Shown: positions 29,631 through 39,473 of the stretch, one piece after another
Layout: the number at the start of each line of letters is the position of its first letter
Numbering within the stretch: the first letter of the stretch is position 1
NCBI RefSeq assembly: GCF_000011645.1
Contig: NC_006270.3
Location: forward strand, 4,114,501-4,178,500
From: Bacillus licheniformis DSM 13 = ATCC 14580
GTDB lineage: Bacteria; Bacillota; Bacilli; Bacillales; Bacillaceae
Length of the DNA stretch: 64,000 nt
Direction of reading: 5' to 3'
The notes under the pieces: generated by a model
Seen by the model: the letters and a program-made list of their open reading frames with translations, nothing else
What the model was told of the DNA's origin: nothing
The model's database searches: none
Position numbers and translations under genes: made by a program

Positions 29631-29651
29631 ATTGACCTCCCTTCGCGTAAC

Positions 29652-29683
29652 AAAAACGGCGCAAGAGACCGCCCCCTTGCACC
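29652..29683 (-). terminator. Terminator of the secreted 338-residue protein gene
   Basis: GGTGCAAG / CTTGCGCC (one G-U pair) with a T-run on the minus strand. Confidence 0.7.
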
Positions 29684-29697
29684 TAACAACACGTCAT

Positions 29698-30714
29698 TTA
29701 CTTATAATAATTATAATCATTAAATGTCGCGATCATATCGTTTTGCGTCCCGCTTTTTCCGCGATTCGTATTAAAGTAAAGCGTCCCGTCATCAAAATCG
29801 ACAGCCTCTATTTCAAAAAGCGTGTATGCACTGCTGGTAATTCTGAAAGATAAATCGCTGCGAGTAAACAATTCCTTCGAAAAGTCCTGAATCGGGTTTG
29901 TTTTTTGCTCTTTAATCATTTCATTGATATTTAAAGGGTACGTCAATATAATGCTCACATTTGAAGCATTGCCATTGCTGTCCGGTTTTGTAAGCGGCAC
30001 ATACAATGTCCCCTGGTAAAAGGAAATTCCTTGCTGAATGAAATGCGAAACATCCATTGTCTGATGATTCACAACAGCTTTCGAATAGTTTAATTTAAAC
30101 GTTGCTTCATAGTCGAATTTTCCGGTTGTATCATTGAATGTCCCAATAAAGAACCTTTTTCCCGATCTTACGATAAATTTATCCGTCCCAACCGAGTATG
30201 TGATACCGCCAATCGACAAATTCGAACCTTGATAATTCAGCACATATGTTTTAGCCACTTTATAAGTATTTTTCGTTGTATCGACGCTGAGCTTCACGAT
30301 TTTATTGGCATACTTAGTGCCGTCAGACATCGGCGCCACATAAACGCTGACGCTTTTATCGCCCGCAGATGCTTTGACAGCCAAGTCATTGGCGTGCCCT
30401 AAATCATAGCTCGTAGTATTGGTATCCGAATTTTTAAGAAGTGCAACGGTTCTATTGCTTGCCGTACCGCTCATTTTCACAGAGAATAACTGCGTCGTGT
30501 GATTCGTGTTATTCAATTTTGCAGCGTAGATCACATTGTTATTGCGGTCGACGCACATCCCCTGCATCGCCGTGAAATACCCCGACTTAGACATGGAAAC
30601 ATAATCGGTATACGTATTAAAGTAGCCTGATTGCGCATATGCAGCCGTCCCCGCAAAGCTGCTGAGAGCTAAGATAACCGCTGCTATGAAAACTTTTGGT
30701 TTTTTAAACACCAT
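29698..30714 (-). CDS. Secreted protein of unknown function, beta-rich
   Basis: 338 residues with a clear signal peptide (KKPKVFIAAVILALSSFAG, likely cut after AYAQ or AYA). The mature part is made of repeated short strand motifs separated by Asn, Thr and Ser, e.g. DRNNNVIYAAKLN, GTLYVPLTKPDSNGN and GTLYFNTNRGKSG, which resemble blades of a beta-propeller. No cysteines in the mature part, typical of Bacillus exoproteins. A loose resemblance to helveticin-type propeller proteins is felt but not demonstrable. AAGGGGG ribosome site. Stands alone, with its own terminator. Confidence 0.75.
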   Translation of the reverse strand: MVFKKPKVFIAAVILALSSFAGTAAYAQSGYFNTYTDYVSMSKSGYFTAMQGMCVDRNNNVIYAAKLNNTNHTTQLFSVKMSGTASNRTVALLKNSDTNTTSYDLGHANDLAVKASAGDKSVSVYVAPMSDGTKYANKIVKLSVDTTKNTYKVAKTYVLNYQGSNLSIGGITYSVGTDKFIVRSGKRFFIGTFNDTTGKFDYEATFKLNYSKAVVNHQTMDVSHFIQQGISFYQGTLYVPLTKPDSNGNASNVSIILTYPLNINEMIKEQKTNPIQDFSKELFTRSDLSFRITSSAYTLFEIEAVDFDDGTLYFNTNRGKSGTQNDMIATFNDYNYYK

Positions 30715-30898
30715 GCCATCCCCCCTTAAATGATTTCCATATTATATCCTTGAAGGAATATTGCGTCAATATAAGATTGATGTCCCCCTCCTTTCTATGC
30801 AATATGCCCTCAGAAAGCTTCCTGTTTGTTAAAATTTAGATTAATTTATCATAAATATGGTACTATTATTTTAAAAAAGAGATTCAGAGGCTGAAACA

Positions 30899-32541
30899 AT
30901 GAATGAACTTGTGTTTGAAAAGAGAGAATTTACTCAAGACCATGTGAATGTTGTAAAAGCAATGCATATAAATAACTATCCGATTGTTTATATCCTTTAT
31001 AACGAGAAAAAGAAACCGACTGCATATATTGGACAAACGGTTCAAGCTGCACGGCGTTTGAAAAATCATATAGATGATGAAAAGCGAAAGAGTTTGAATC
31101 GCTTTATTTTAATCGGCCATGAGAAATTTCATCAGTCTGCGACATACAATATTGAATAAATTTAATTAACTATTTTATCGCCGATAACCGCTACCAGCTG
31201 CAAAACGTAAGCCAGACCAGGTCTAGGGAAATGCACAATTACTATCAGAAACCCTTTTATAATGAAAATATCTTTCAAGTCATTTGGGAGAAGCTGAGAA
31301 AAGAGAAAATTGTGAACGATTCTCTTTAAAACCTTAGGAATAAAGACATTTATAAGTTATCTCCTTATAAAGAGCTCTCGCCTCAGCAGCTTGATATTAA
31401 AAATAAGATCCTTGATTTCTGTAAAGAACGTATACAAAAAGAAGGAAATCATGTCATTGTTATTGAAGGAGATGCCGGCACAGGTAAAAGTGTCCTGTTA
31501 AGCTCTCTGTTTAATACGATTCAAGATTTGGCTAAGAGTGAAGACTCTTTTTTGAAAGAAACAGATAATTACTTGCTGGTAAATCACAGCGAAATGCTGA
31601 AGACTTATAAGAGCATCGCCAACAGCTTACCGAATTTAAAGAAAAAGAGTTTCATGAAGCCGACACCATTTATTAATGAGAAGACCAAGACGGGAGCAAC
31701 AGCGGATATCGTATTAGTAGATGAAGCTCACCTGCTTCTGACAAAGGAAGATTCCTATAACCATTTCCGCTACCAAAACCAGCTGTATGAAATCATTAAG
31801 CGAAGTAAAATCACTGTGGTGATCTTTGACCCAAAACAAGTCTTAAAGATTAAAAGTTATTGGAACGAAAGATTGCTCGAGGAAATCATTAATCAGTATG
31901 ATGCGAAAACCGTAAAACTGACAGACCAAATGAGAATGAACGCCAATCCAGAAACAATCAAGTGGATTGACAGCTTTGTTGAAAAGAAAGTTCTTCCCTT
32001 TCCGACTGAAGACTCCTCCTTCGAGCTTAAAATATTTGAAGATGCTGCTGCGTTTAAAACAGCTATTGAACGCAAAAACAGTGAAGACGGTCTCTCCCGG
32101 ATTGTCTCGACCTTTGATTATTTACATAAAAAAGATAAAAAGACTTACATCGTTGATGAAGAAGGGATTAACATGCCCTGGAACAGCACCCAAGATAAAG
32201 TGACATGGGCGGAAAATCCGAATTCTATTAAAGAAGTCGGCTCCATTTATACCGTTCAAGGGTTTGATTTAAATTACGTCGGCGTCGTTCTCGGCCCTTC
32301 CGTAAGCTATGATGAAGAAAAAGACGAACTGGTAATTGATACTTCCAAATACAAAGATACAGGGGCATTCGTGTTACGTACAGATTTGTCTCCAGAACAG
32401 AATGAACAAATTAAAGAACAAATCATCCTAAATTCAATAAATGTCCTGATGAAGCGGGGCATACAAGGCCTCTATATTTATGCGACAGATCCTAAATTAA
32501 AAAAGAGACTACTCGAGTTAGAAAGGGGAAAATGGTCATGA
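30899..32541 (+). pseudogene. GIY-YIG plus DUF2075 helicase/nuclease protein, broken
   Basis: One ancestral frame of about 547 codons, now in two or three pieces. The first (30899-31159) has the nuclease-like motif VYILYN...AYIGQT..ARRLKNH. A one-base loss near 31158 shifts the frame; translation resumes as NLINYFIADNRYQLQNVSQT, meets a TAA at 31327, then continues through Walker A GDAGTGKS (about 31470-31491), Walker B VLVDEAHLLL, and DQMRMN and YTVQGFDLNYVGVVLG, as in DUF2075 (Schlafen-like ATPase) proteins. The 337-codon frame at 31528 lacks Walker A and should not be called a gene. Such proteins are often next to a MazG-like gene, as here. Confidence 0.85.
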
Positions 32542-32847
32542 ACGATATCCAAAGCCTGATCAACGCAATCAACGAATTCAGAGATGAACGAAACTGGAGG
32601 CAATACCATACCCAAAAGACCTCGCCATCTCAATTTCCATCGAAGCAGCAGAGCTGCTCGAAGACTTCCAATGGATCAGCAGTGAAGAAGCACTCAAAGC
32701 AAATAAAGAAACATCCGTGAAGAAATCGCAGATATTTTGATCTACTCTTTCATGCTGTGCAACGATCTTGGATTGGACGTGAAAGAGATTGTGGAAGAGA
32801 AGATTGTGAAGAATGGGAGGAAGTATCCGGTTCATCATAATGGTTAA
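32538..32847 (+). pseudogene. MazG-like nucleotide pyrophosphohydrolase, broken
   Basis: The restored product is about 102 residues starting MNDIQSLINAINEFRDERNW and containing SIEAAELLEDFQW, EEIADILIYSFMLCNDLGLD and the tail VKNGRKYPVHHNG, the EExxE...ExxD pattern of MazG-type dNTP pyrophosphohydrolases. Two single-base losses break it, one in the run of C near 32613 and one in the run of A near 32708. It starts 4 bp before the stop of the DUF2075 gene (ATGA overlap), so the two were one operon. Confidence 0.82.
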
Positions 32848-33030
32848 GAATCTCCTTTTAAGTAGAGAGAGCTTCTTTCACAATTGAAGACCGCTCTCTC
32901 TATCTCCATGATGCGTTGGTTATTATGGCATCCTGCTTTGTTATCTTACCGTAACCCCTCCACTTCATATGCTTTAACACCCTTTGATTCTTTCTGCACC
33001 GTTCGCTGGCTCCCTGTTATTTTTGAAAAA

Positions 33031-33044
33031 ATGACATTTGTCAT
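33031..33044. promoter_or_regulatory. Palindrome upstream of the yvfR-like gene, possible response-regulator site
   Basis: ATGACATTTGTCAT, with a further half-site TCATGACAT at 33053-33061, precedes a TATACA -10-like box. The encoded NarL-type regulator is the natural candidate to bind it. The rest of 32848-33128 holds no gene. Confidence 0.45.
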
Positions 33045-33128
33045 CCGATTTTCATGACATCACTTACTAAAATCCGCCTCCCTCAACTTATACAATGAAA
33101 TGAGTAAATCAGGAGGTGGCCTGTAGCC

Positions 33129-34025
33129 ATGAGCAATGTTGTAAGCTTGACGAATGTGACAAAGACATTCCGCCAAAAAACGGCGGTTGATCAGATAGAT
33201 TTTTCAATTAAAAAAGGAGAAATTGTAGCCATTCTAGGGCCAAACGGAGCCGGGAAAACAACAACGATTTCAATGATATTGGGGCTGTTAAAACCGACGG
33301 CTGGCAACATCACATTATTCGATTCCATGCCGCATGAAAAACGGGTGCGTGAAAAAATCGGCACGATGCTCCAGGAAGTCAGCGTCATGCCTGGTTTGCG
33401 TGCAGGTGAAATCATCGAACTCATCCGGAGCTACTATCCAAAGCCTCTATCCTTTCAAAAGCTTAGAACGTTGACAGGTTTGACAGACAAGGATTTAAAA
33501 ACACAGGCAGAAAAGTTGTCCGGCGGGCAAAAGCGGCGTCTAGGCTTTGCCTTGGCACTTGCCGGCGATCCAGAACTGATGATCTTTGACGAACCCACGG
33601 TCGGCATGGATATCACTTCAAGAAACCGCTTTTGGCAAACGGTTCAATCGCTCGCAGAGCAAGGAAAAACGATCATTTTTTCTACACACTACTTACAGGA
33701 AGCAGATGATGCCGCGCAACGAATCTTGCTGTTTAAAGACGGCAAGATAGTAGCTGATGGAACGCCGCTCCAAATAAAATCAAGAATATCGAAGCATTCG
33801 GTTTCATTTATAGTTGATCCGGAACAGTCACTCGAGAAGCTGTATCAGCACCCAGAAACCGAACAGATTTTTCGTAAAAACAACCGGGTTTACATCGACA
33901 CGGCCAATACGGACAAAATACTGGAACTCATTTTCTCAGAAAAGATCGGCGCTTATGATATTCAAATTGAGCGCGGAAATCTCGAAGAGGCATTTCGCCA
34001 GCTGACAAGCAAAGGAGACGAGTAA
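33129..34025 (+). CDS. yvfR: ABC transporter ATP-binding protein, YvfR-like
   Basis: 298 residues. Walker A GPNGAGKTT at residues 37-45, signature LSGGQKRR, Walker B LMIFDEPTVGMD and the switch histidine in FSTHYLQEADD are all present. It belongs to the group of drug/lipid-active exporters that includes the LnrL and YvfR ATPases. ATG follows AGGAGGTGGCC. One base separates it from its permease gene, which is frameshifted, so the ATPase may now lack its membrane partner. The two-component genes follow, an order known from yvfRSTU and lnrJKLMN type loci. Confidence 0.88.
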   Translation: MSNVVSLTNVTKTFRQKTAVDQIDFSIKKGEIVAILGPNGAGKTTTISMILGLLKPTAGNITLFDSMPHEKRVREKIGTMLQEVSVMPGLRAGEIIELIRSYYPKPLSFQKLRTLTGLTDKDLKTQAEKLSGGQKRRLGFALALAGDPELMIFDEPTVGMDITSRNRFWQTVQSLAEQGKTIIFSTHYLQEADDAAQRILLFKDGKIVADGTPLQIKSRISKHSVSFIVDPEQSLEKLYQHPETEQIFRKNNRVYIDTANTDKILELIFSEKIGAYDIQIERGNLEEAFRQLTSKGDE

Positions 34026-34026
34026 A

Positions 34027-34759
34027 ATGAATGTATTTCAGATGCAGTGCAGAATGGAAATCAAAAGAATGCTTCGAAACCGCTATTTTGTCTTTTGGTC
34101 ATTGGCCATGCCGATTGCTTTTTATTATATTTTTACAAATGTCGTCAATACGAATGCTCCAGACCCTGCGGCATGGAATGCGCATTATTTAATGTCGATG
34201 ACAACATTCAGCGTCATGGGCTCTTCGATCACTCGGCATCCGCATGGTTCAAGAACGCACCCAAGGCTGGTCGACGTTCATACGCGTAACGCCTCTTCCC
34301 GACCACATTTATTTTATCGCTCAAATGTCGGGGCAAAGCGTCATTCATATTCTTTCGATCACAGTAATCTTCTTAGCCGGCGCCTTGATCAACGGCGTTT
34401 CTTTATCCCCATTGGAATGGTTCCTGTGCGGATTGTGGGCCCTGCTTGGCTCGCTCCCGTTTCTGGCGATCGGGACATTGATCGGGATGATGAAAAAAGT
34501 GGATACAGCAGCCGGAATCAGCAATGTGCTGTATATGGGGCTCGCCGTATGCGGAGGGATGTGGATGCCGCTTGAAATTATGCCAAAAATGATGCAGAAT
34601 ATCGGCCATTGGCTGCCGTCCTATCATTATGGCAGCGGCGCCTGGGAAATCGCTCGAGGTCAAATGCCAAACTGGAAAAATATTCTCTTCCTATTAGCCT
34701 ATTCAATCGTTATTATGCTACTATCTAAATATATAAGAAGAAAACAAGAAGCGGTGTGA
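34027..34759 (+). pseudogene. yvfS: ABC-2 permease, YvfS-like, frameshifted
   Basis: The frame starting at 34027 encodes a normal ABC-2 permease N-terminus with one membrane segment (FWSLAMPIAFYYIF) up to FSVMGSSI. The rest of the protein (RMVQERTQGWSTFIRVTPLP and four further membrane segments) lies in the +1 frame from about 34235. A two-base loss in a TC repeat near 34233 (restoring TLGIRM) explains the switch. The intact product would be about 244 residues. As sequenced the transporter is not made whole. Confidence 0.82.
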
Positions 34760-34765
34760 ACAAGA

Positions 34766-35909
34766 ATGAAAAAAAACTTCAGCATGTTTCCGAAACGGTA
34801 CGGCTTTTTTCCTTATATCTTTTTAATCTATTTACTGCTGCCCATTTCTTATTTGACAAATCAGACCTCGGGAATCAAACAGCTGATCGGTTTTGGACTC
34901 GTGCTGCTTTTCTTGGTGACGTACCGCCAGCTTTTTTTTTATTCCGCCGCAAAAAAAATTATTTACTTATTGGCTGGCCATCCAGCTTTCAATCATTTTA
35001 ATCTACACTGTATTTTATGATATCAACTTAGTATTTTTAGGCTTTTTTTCAGCGAACTTTATCGGCTATTACCGGGAAAAAAAGACGTTCCGGTGCGGCC
35101 TTGCCAGCCTGGTTGTTGTATTGGTCGCCCCTTTTATCTATCATCTGCTGAAAGATCCATCCCTGCTTAATCGGCTCTTTTATTTTCTGCCCTTTCTTGT
35201 GATTATGCTCATTTCACCATACGGCATCCGCTCCATGAACCGCCGCATGGAACTGGAACAAAAGCTTGATGAAGCAAATCAGCATATTAAGGAACTGGTC
35301 AAGCGCGAGGAGCGTGTACGAATTGCCCGCGATCTGCACGATACACTTGGCCATACTCTTTCACTGCTCACATTAAAAAGCCAGCTTGTCCAGCGCATCA
35401 TCGCCAGCGCCCCCGAACGGGCGCGAAAAGAAGCAAGAGAAATGGAAACCACATCAAGAGCAGCCTTAAAACAAGTCCGGGAACTCGTGTCTGATATGAA
35501 AACGGCAACTATTGCAGAAGAGCTCATCCACATCCAGCAAATCCTGCGGGCTGCAGACATCACATTCGAATACATGGGAGGTTCCGATTTTTCAAATATC
35601 CCTCCTGTCACACAAAACATTGTCAGCATGTGTATACGCGAAGCCGCCACAAATATCGTCAAACACAGCCGCGCCACCCATTGCACCATTTCCATCTCTC
35701 AAACAGATGATAAAATAAGCATTACCATCAAAGACGACGGAATGGGGATGGATCAGCAAAAAACACCATTTGGTAACGGCTTGCGCGGAATGAAGGAAAG
35801 ACTTGCATTAATCGACGGCGCTCTCGACGTTTCAACCCATGACGGCACAGTTTTAAGCATCGCCGTTCCAAATGTAAAGAAAGCTGAAGGAAAGGAAGCA
35901 ATCCAATGA
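34766..35909 (+). pseudogene. yvfT: Sensor histidine kinase, YvfT/DesK type, frameshifted at a homopolymer
   Basis: The N-terminal membrane part begins at 34766 (GFFPYIFLIYLLLPISYL) and is interrupted near 34931-34958, where runs of nine T and eight A lie. The downstream frame (YWLAIQLSIILIYTVFYD, then further membrane segments) leads to the kinase core: phospho-acceptor His in RIARDLHDTLGHTLS, N-box-like EAATNIVKHS and G-boxes DDGMGMD and GNGLRGMKERL. Losing one base of either run restores a protein of about 380 residues. A cytosolic kinase domain could still start at the GTG/ATG codons near 35121. Its stop overlaps the regulator gene by 4 bp. Confidence 0.82.
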
Positions 35910-36508
35910 TTCGTTTATTTATTGCCGAAGACCAAAGAATGCTGTTAAGCGCGCTGGGATCCTTGCTTGATCTTGAAGAAGACATGGAAGTGATCGGCCA
36001 GGCGACAAACGGCGAAGAAGCGCTCACCGCCATTCTGAAGCTAGAACCGGACGTCTGCCTCATGGATATCGAAATGCCGGTCAAAAGCGGACTGGAAGTG
36101 GCCGAAGAGCTCGCAAAGCAAGGCGCAAAAACGAAAATCATCATCCTAACGACGTTTGCGCGTCCCGGCTACTTCGAACGCGCCGTCAAAAGCAATGTCC
36201 ACGGCTACCTGCTCAAGGACGGGGAAATCGACGATCTCGCAGACGCCATCCGAAAATGCACGGAAGGCAAAAGAACCTTTAGTCCGGAACTTACCTTCAA
36301 CGCTGTCCGCGAAACAAACCCGCTCACCGAACGCGAACAGGACATCTTGCGACTGGCATATATCGGAAAGACGACAAAAGAAATTTCTGAGGAGCTTTTC
36401 TTGTCGTCAGGGACCGTCCGGAATTATATTTCTGAGATTATGCAGAAGCTGGATGCGAAAAACCGGATGGAAGCGGCAAGGATTGCGGAGGGGAAAGGAT
36501 GGATTTGA
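35906..36508 (+). CDS. yvfU: NarL/DesR-type response regulator, YvfU-like
   Basis: 200 residues. The receiver domain has the acidic pocket (AEDQRM) and the phospho-acceptor Asp54 in LMDIEMP, the Thr in ILTTFARPG and the Lys in LLKDGE. The C-terminal LuxR/NarL helix-turn-helix is LTEREQDILRLAYIGKTTKE...LFLSSGTVRNYISEIMQKL. The ATGA overlap couples it to the kinase gene. The inferred target is the adjacent ABC transporter, through the palindrome at 33031. It is intact although its kinase and permease partners are not. Confidence 0.9.
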   Translation: MIRLFIAEDQRMLLSALGSLLDLEEDMEVIGQATNGEEALTAILKLEPDVCLMDIEMPVKSGLEVAEELAKQGAKTKIIILTTFARPGYFERAVKSNVHGYLLKDGEIDDLADAIRKCTEGKRTFSPELTFNAVRETNPLTEREQDILRLAYIGKTTKEISEELFLSSGTVRNYISEIMQKLDAKNRMEAARIAEGKGWI

Positions 36509-36638
36509 GTGGGGTCTTGAGATAAGCAGCCATCATGGTACAATGGTATTTTAGGAGCTTTGACATTGGCCTTATAGCTTATCAACTAACTCCTTTTAAC
36601 ATTCACACTCCTGTTTTAAGAGGTATTTCCTTAGTCGA

Positions 36639-37004
36639 TTAATTCACCAGAATATTCTTTTGGTTGTTCAATGTCGCTCTTTTCTCTGTATCACTCAGTG
36701 ATATACCTTGTTTGATTGGAGTCCAATACTCATATGCATACTCGGTATCCCATTCAATCCATTTAGAAACTACCTTACTAAAATCTCGTACCTGTGTTGA
36801 CATATCAACGGCTTATCTTATACATACTCTTAATATGATTAAGCTCTGTCTTCTCCTCTCCTTTTCGAAATCAATACAACCATTTTCTTCAACTATTTTT
36901 ATTAGTCCTTCTTGAAACGATTGACAATATTCAGCTTCTTCATTTATAAGCTTTTGATTAAAAATACTATTCAGAAATTTCTCTTTCCTATCTGTAATAA
37001 TCAC
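36639..37004 (-). pseudogene. Gene remnant of unknown origin
   Basis: Two minus-strand pieces follow each other: 63 codons (37004-36813, TDRKEKFLNSIFNQKLINEE) and 54 codons (36803-36639, STQVRDFSKVVSKWIEWDTE). Both read like natural protein, both lack a proper ribosome site, and a stop plus frame change separates them. They may be parts of one decayed gene. The family is not recognised. The remaining bases of 36509-37030 show nothing else. Confidence 0.4.
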
Positions 37005-37030
37005 CGTATAACTAATCGAAAATTATTTCG

Positions 37031-37142
37031 CTCGGACCAACCAGGGTGCCGTCATGATCCCGGGCGAAAGACGAACGGTCCGTGACGTCAAGCACGGACC
37101 GACCGCCAATTGTACTGAAACGCCCTGGGCTTCATCCGACAT
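37031..37142 (-). pseudogene. 5' fragment of a second bacteriocin ABC ATPase gene
   Basis: From ATG at 37142 the sequence parallels the start of the ATPase gene at 40522 (EAQGISVAIGGRTVLDG region) but has lost a base after the tenth codon and stops matching at the position of the Walker A start (GPS). It lies directly downstream of the seven-TM gene, where a complete ATPase gene would be expected in a bacteriocin-immunity-transporter order. Confidence 0.75.
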
Positions 37143-37153
37143 CTTACCTCCGG

Positions 37154-39127
37154 TCAAATTCGCCGTTTGCTGGCTCTATCAAAACACCAACGTACAGCAA
37201 ACAGATGACTCAGCGGCACAACAAGCAACCCATACACCGCGGCCACTAGTACAGCCCCTATCTCATCAGGCCTTTGGAGCAAAACAACAACGCCCACAAG
37301 GCCGACCCCAACAAGCATTTCTTTGGCTACACGGCTCCGGAGAATCCGTACCCATGACTGGCCTGCCACCCGCAGCGGAAAGTCACGCTTCGCCTGCAGC
37401 AGCGCGGTTATCAATGCACTAATCGCAGCAGCGACAGTGAAAGCAATAACTAATGCAATCAGCGCAAGATTCAACAACCATACAACGTACGCTGCGAACT
37501 GCGCGCGGAGAATCCCCTCTTCGGCAACATAGACAACTTTCAGTTCACCGTTGATATCTCGATCACGCAGTGCCTTCACGTCAAGGCCGTGTTTCCCTAA
37601 CAATTCCTGCGTAGCAGTTACACCAGTGAATACGATGTTGCTACCTGAGACCATGGAAGTCAAAGCAGAATCGTTATAAGTATCGTAGAGCGAGGGCACG
37701 ACAACAACTAGGACATCGTCCGCAAAGTGAAGTCTTTCCCCTCCTCCTCCTTGGGCTACCGGCAACCGGAATCCGTCGATCGGCCGCAAGAACTTGAACT
37801 TACCGAACTGCTCATCGGAAAGCTCTTTCCTCGACAAAAGCTCGGCCTCTTCTCGAATCATTTTGACAAGCCCTTTTGGAATGCTATGATAAGGCACCTT
37901 TGTAACAGCAGGCTGTGGTGCATCCATGGTCACCATATCAAGCCAACGCTGGTTCACGTAAGAGATGGCCGAGTACTCTCCAAAATCGGCTGGCATTGGC
38001 ATTTCTTGAGTATATGTGTAGGAAAAAGCTACCTTATCAAGCGATTCCGCATCCTTTACCAGTTTACCAATCAGCGGCTCCATGTGGTTCATCTCGTCAA
38101 CGTCTGTCGCAAACACAATCGCAACTTGATCTGCGAGTTTCTTCCACTGAGCCATTTCAGCAGCTATAGCTGAGGAATGTTTGTATGCGGACCAAGCAGG
38201 TCCAGCCGCAGCTACCACCAGGAGGAACGTTAACGCCTGGATCACGATGGCAGCTGAACGCAAGCTTTTAACAGCAGGTTGTCTGGTGGCGATCATGGTA
38301 GCGCTAGGCCATGCGGAAGCTGACATGATCAGCGTAGCCAACAGGGATACGGTAATAACAGCGACCTGCAGACTGAACAGCGCATTGAGGAAGGTACCGA
38401 CATATATCCAGCCATGAAACAAACCTACGTAGCAAGACGCAACCAGTGCTACAGCCACCGCCGAAACCAGCAGCGCCCCCCCGAACCCGGCCAGGTCCTG
38501 AACCTGAATCCGCGAGGTCGGGCACCCGCCCAGAACCCGAAGAGCACGCCCACGCGCTCTTAACGACAACCAGAACAACGCAAGCGCCGCAATCAGCGCA
38601 AATGCTGCAAGAACAGCGGCAGCAAATCCTCTTTCTCGCACAACGAATTCAAGGCTTTTAAAAATGGACGCATCCCCGCGACCGACCTTCACGCCTTCAC
38701 TTTTCAGCGTGTCCTCAAACTCGCTCAAGTGAGCCTTTTCACCGGTCACGAGATAGAACCCATCGGGGTAGGAGGTTTCAAGCCGGTCCTTACCGACAAT
38801 CTTGCCTGCACCATCGCCGCCAAACCAAGTAAATTCGTCGGGCAGATCTCTATCGTTAAGTGCTACGTAGACCTGGCCATCGCCGTCGCTTGCAAGGTCT
38901 GGCGCAACCTTGACCAGCCCAAGATTCCAGCGTGCATCGAGCTTCTCCAGCTTCGCAAACGCTTCAGTAATAGAAAGCCCCGATTCGCTGAAATCAAGGT
39001 TTAACCTGCTCTCGGCACCAATCGCCTGAGGAAAGTCTCGATCATATAGGTCGGTGATAATCGCCGCCAGTAGCGCAAGCAGAGCAAACAACGCGCCCGC
39101 GACAGCCACTATAATACGTTTATACAC
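37154..39127 (-). CDS. Bacteriocin-associated seven-TM membrane protein (DUF1430 type)
   Basis: Large integral membrane protein of the family found next to lactococcin 972-type bacteriocins and thought to act in immunity or export. Start taken as GTG at 39127 behind GGAGG (657 residues); the TTG at 39142 overlaps that ribosome site. One membrane segment near the N-terminus, an extracytoplasmic region of about 150 residues (LPDEFTWFGGDGAGK), then four segments around 170-290, a second extracytoplasmic domain of about 200 residues, and two or three segments at the C-terminus. Base composition is richer in G+C than the flanking DNA, a sign of transfer. Its partners are the ATPase and small membrane protein upstream. 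Confidence 0.85.
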   Translation of the reverse strand: MYKRIIVAVAGALFALLALLAAIITDLYDRDFPQAIGAESRLNLDFSESGLSITEAFAKLEKLDARWNLGLVKVAPDLASDGDGQVYVALNDRDLPDEFTWFGGDGAGKIVGKDRLETSYPDGFYLVTGEKAHLSEFEDTLKSEGVKVGRGDASIFKSLEFVVRERGFAAAVLAAFALIAALALFWLSLRARGRALRVLGGCPTSRIQVQDLAGFGGALLVSAVAVALVASCYVGLFHGWIYVGTFLNALFSLQVAVITVSLLATLIMSASAWPSATMIATRQPAVKSLRSAAIVIQALTFLLVVAAAGPAWSAYKHSSAIAAEMAQWKKLADQVAIVFATDVDEMNHMEPLIGKLVKDAESLDKVAFSYTYTQEMPMPADFGEYSAISYVNQRWLDMVTMDAPQPAVTKVPYHSIPKGLVKMIREEAELLSRKELSDEQFGKFKFLRPIDGFRLPVAQGGGGERLHFADDVLVVVVPSLYDTYNDSALTSMVSGSNIVFTGVTATQELLGKHGLDVKALRDRDINGELKVVYVAEEGILRAQFAAYVVWLLNLALIALVIAFTVAAAISALITALLQAKRDFPLRVAGQSWVRILRSRVAKEMLVGVGLVGVVVLLQRPDEIGAVLVAAVYGLLVVPLSHLFAVRWCFDRASKRRI

Positions 39128-39230
39128 AAGCTGGACCTCCAAGAACTATTTGAAAATTGCCATGCTAAGCCCCGGCGAACACAACCGGTATCGCCGGGGA
39201 CTGGCGTAATTGCCTGGATTAACAGATAAT

Positions 39231-39275
39231 GTTCCCCCTTCATTTCATTCCTCCTCATTTATTCAACTATTTTTG
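39231..39275. repeat. Copy 3 of the bacteriocin leader
   Basis: TTTCATTCCTCCTCATTT and the following bases repeat the ribosome-site region in front of the bacteriocin gene (41866-41890) and the copy at 40566. Here no bacteriocin frame follows; the seven-TM gene starts about 100 bp on. The rest of 39143-39473 holds no recognised gene. Confidence 0.65.
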
Positions 39276-39473
39276 TCAATATTTCTGCTCCTCAACTCGT
39301 TTGTCTCTGCCTCCAATCAATCCTCCAAGGGCTCATATGTAAAGCCTAGCCAGCGCCTCTTGCTTGGCGTAGTTGGTCTGCATCAGGTTCATACTGCTTG
39401 ACAAAAACGGGGAGCCAGTCTTGCCGTAAACAGCAGGAAACGATTACACCGAGTGAATTGTGTAGAAGTTGAG

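Noticed and set aside
31528..32541. A 337-codon frame as an independent gene
   Set aside because: It begins in the middle of an ATPase domain, without Walker A and without a ribosome site; the missing part lies upstream in the same frame behind a stop.
34027..34575. A 182-codon frame as an intact permease
   Set aside because: After residue 68 it leaves the permease sequence and becomes Arg/His-rich non-membrane sequence; the real continuation is in another frame.
36156..36554. Plus-strand frame of 132 codons inside yvfU
   Set aside because: It is a shadow frame of the response regulator gene, which has all expected motifs in its own frame.
37727..38173. Plus-strand frame of 148 codons
   Set aside because: It is antisense to the seven-TM gene, has no ribosome site and reads as low-quality protein.
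39301..39473. Transposase fragment between the seven-TM and small membrane genes
   Set aside because: Some frames look suggestive, but no family motif or terminal repeat could be shown.
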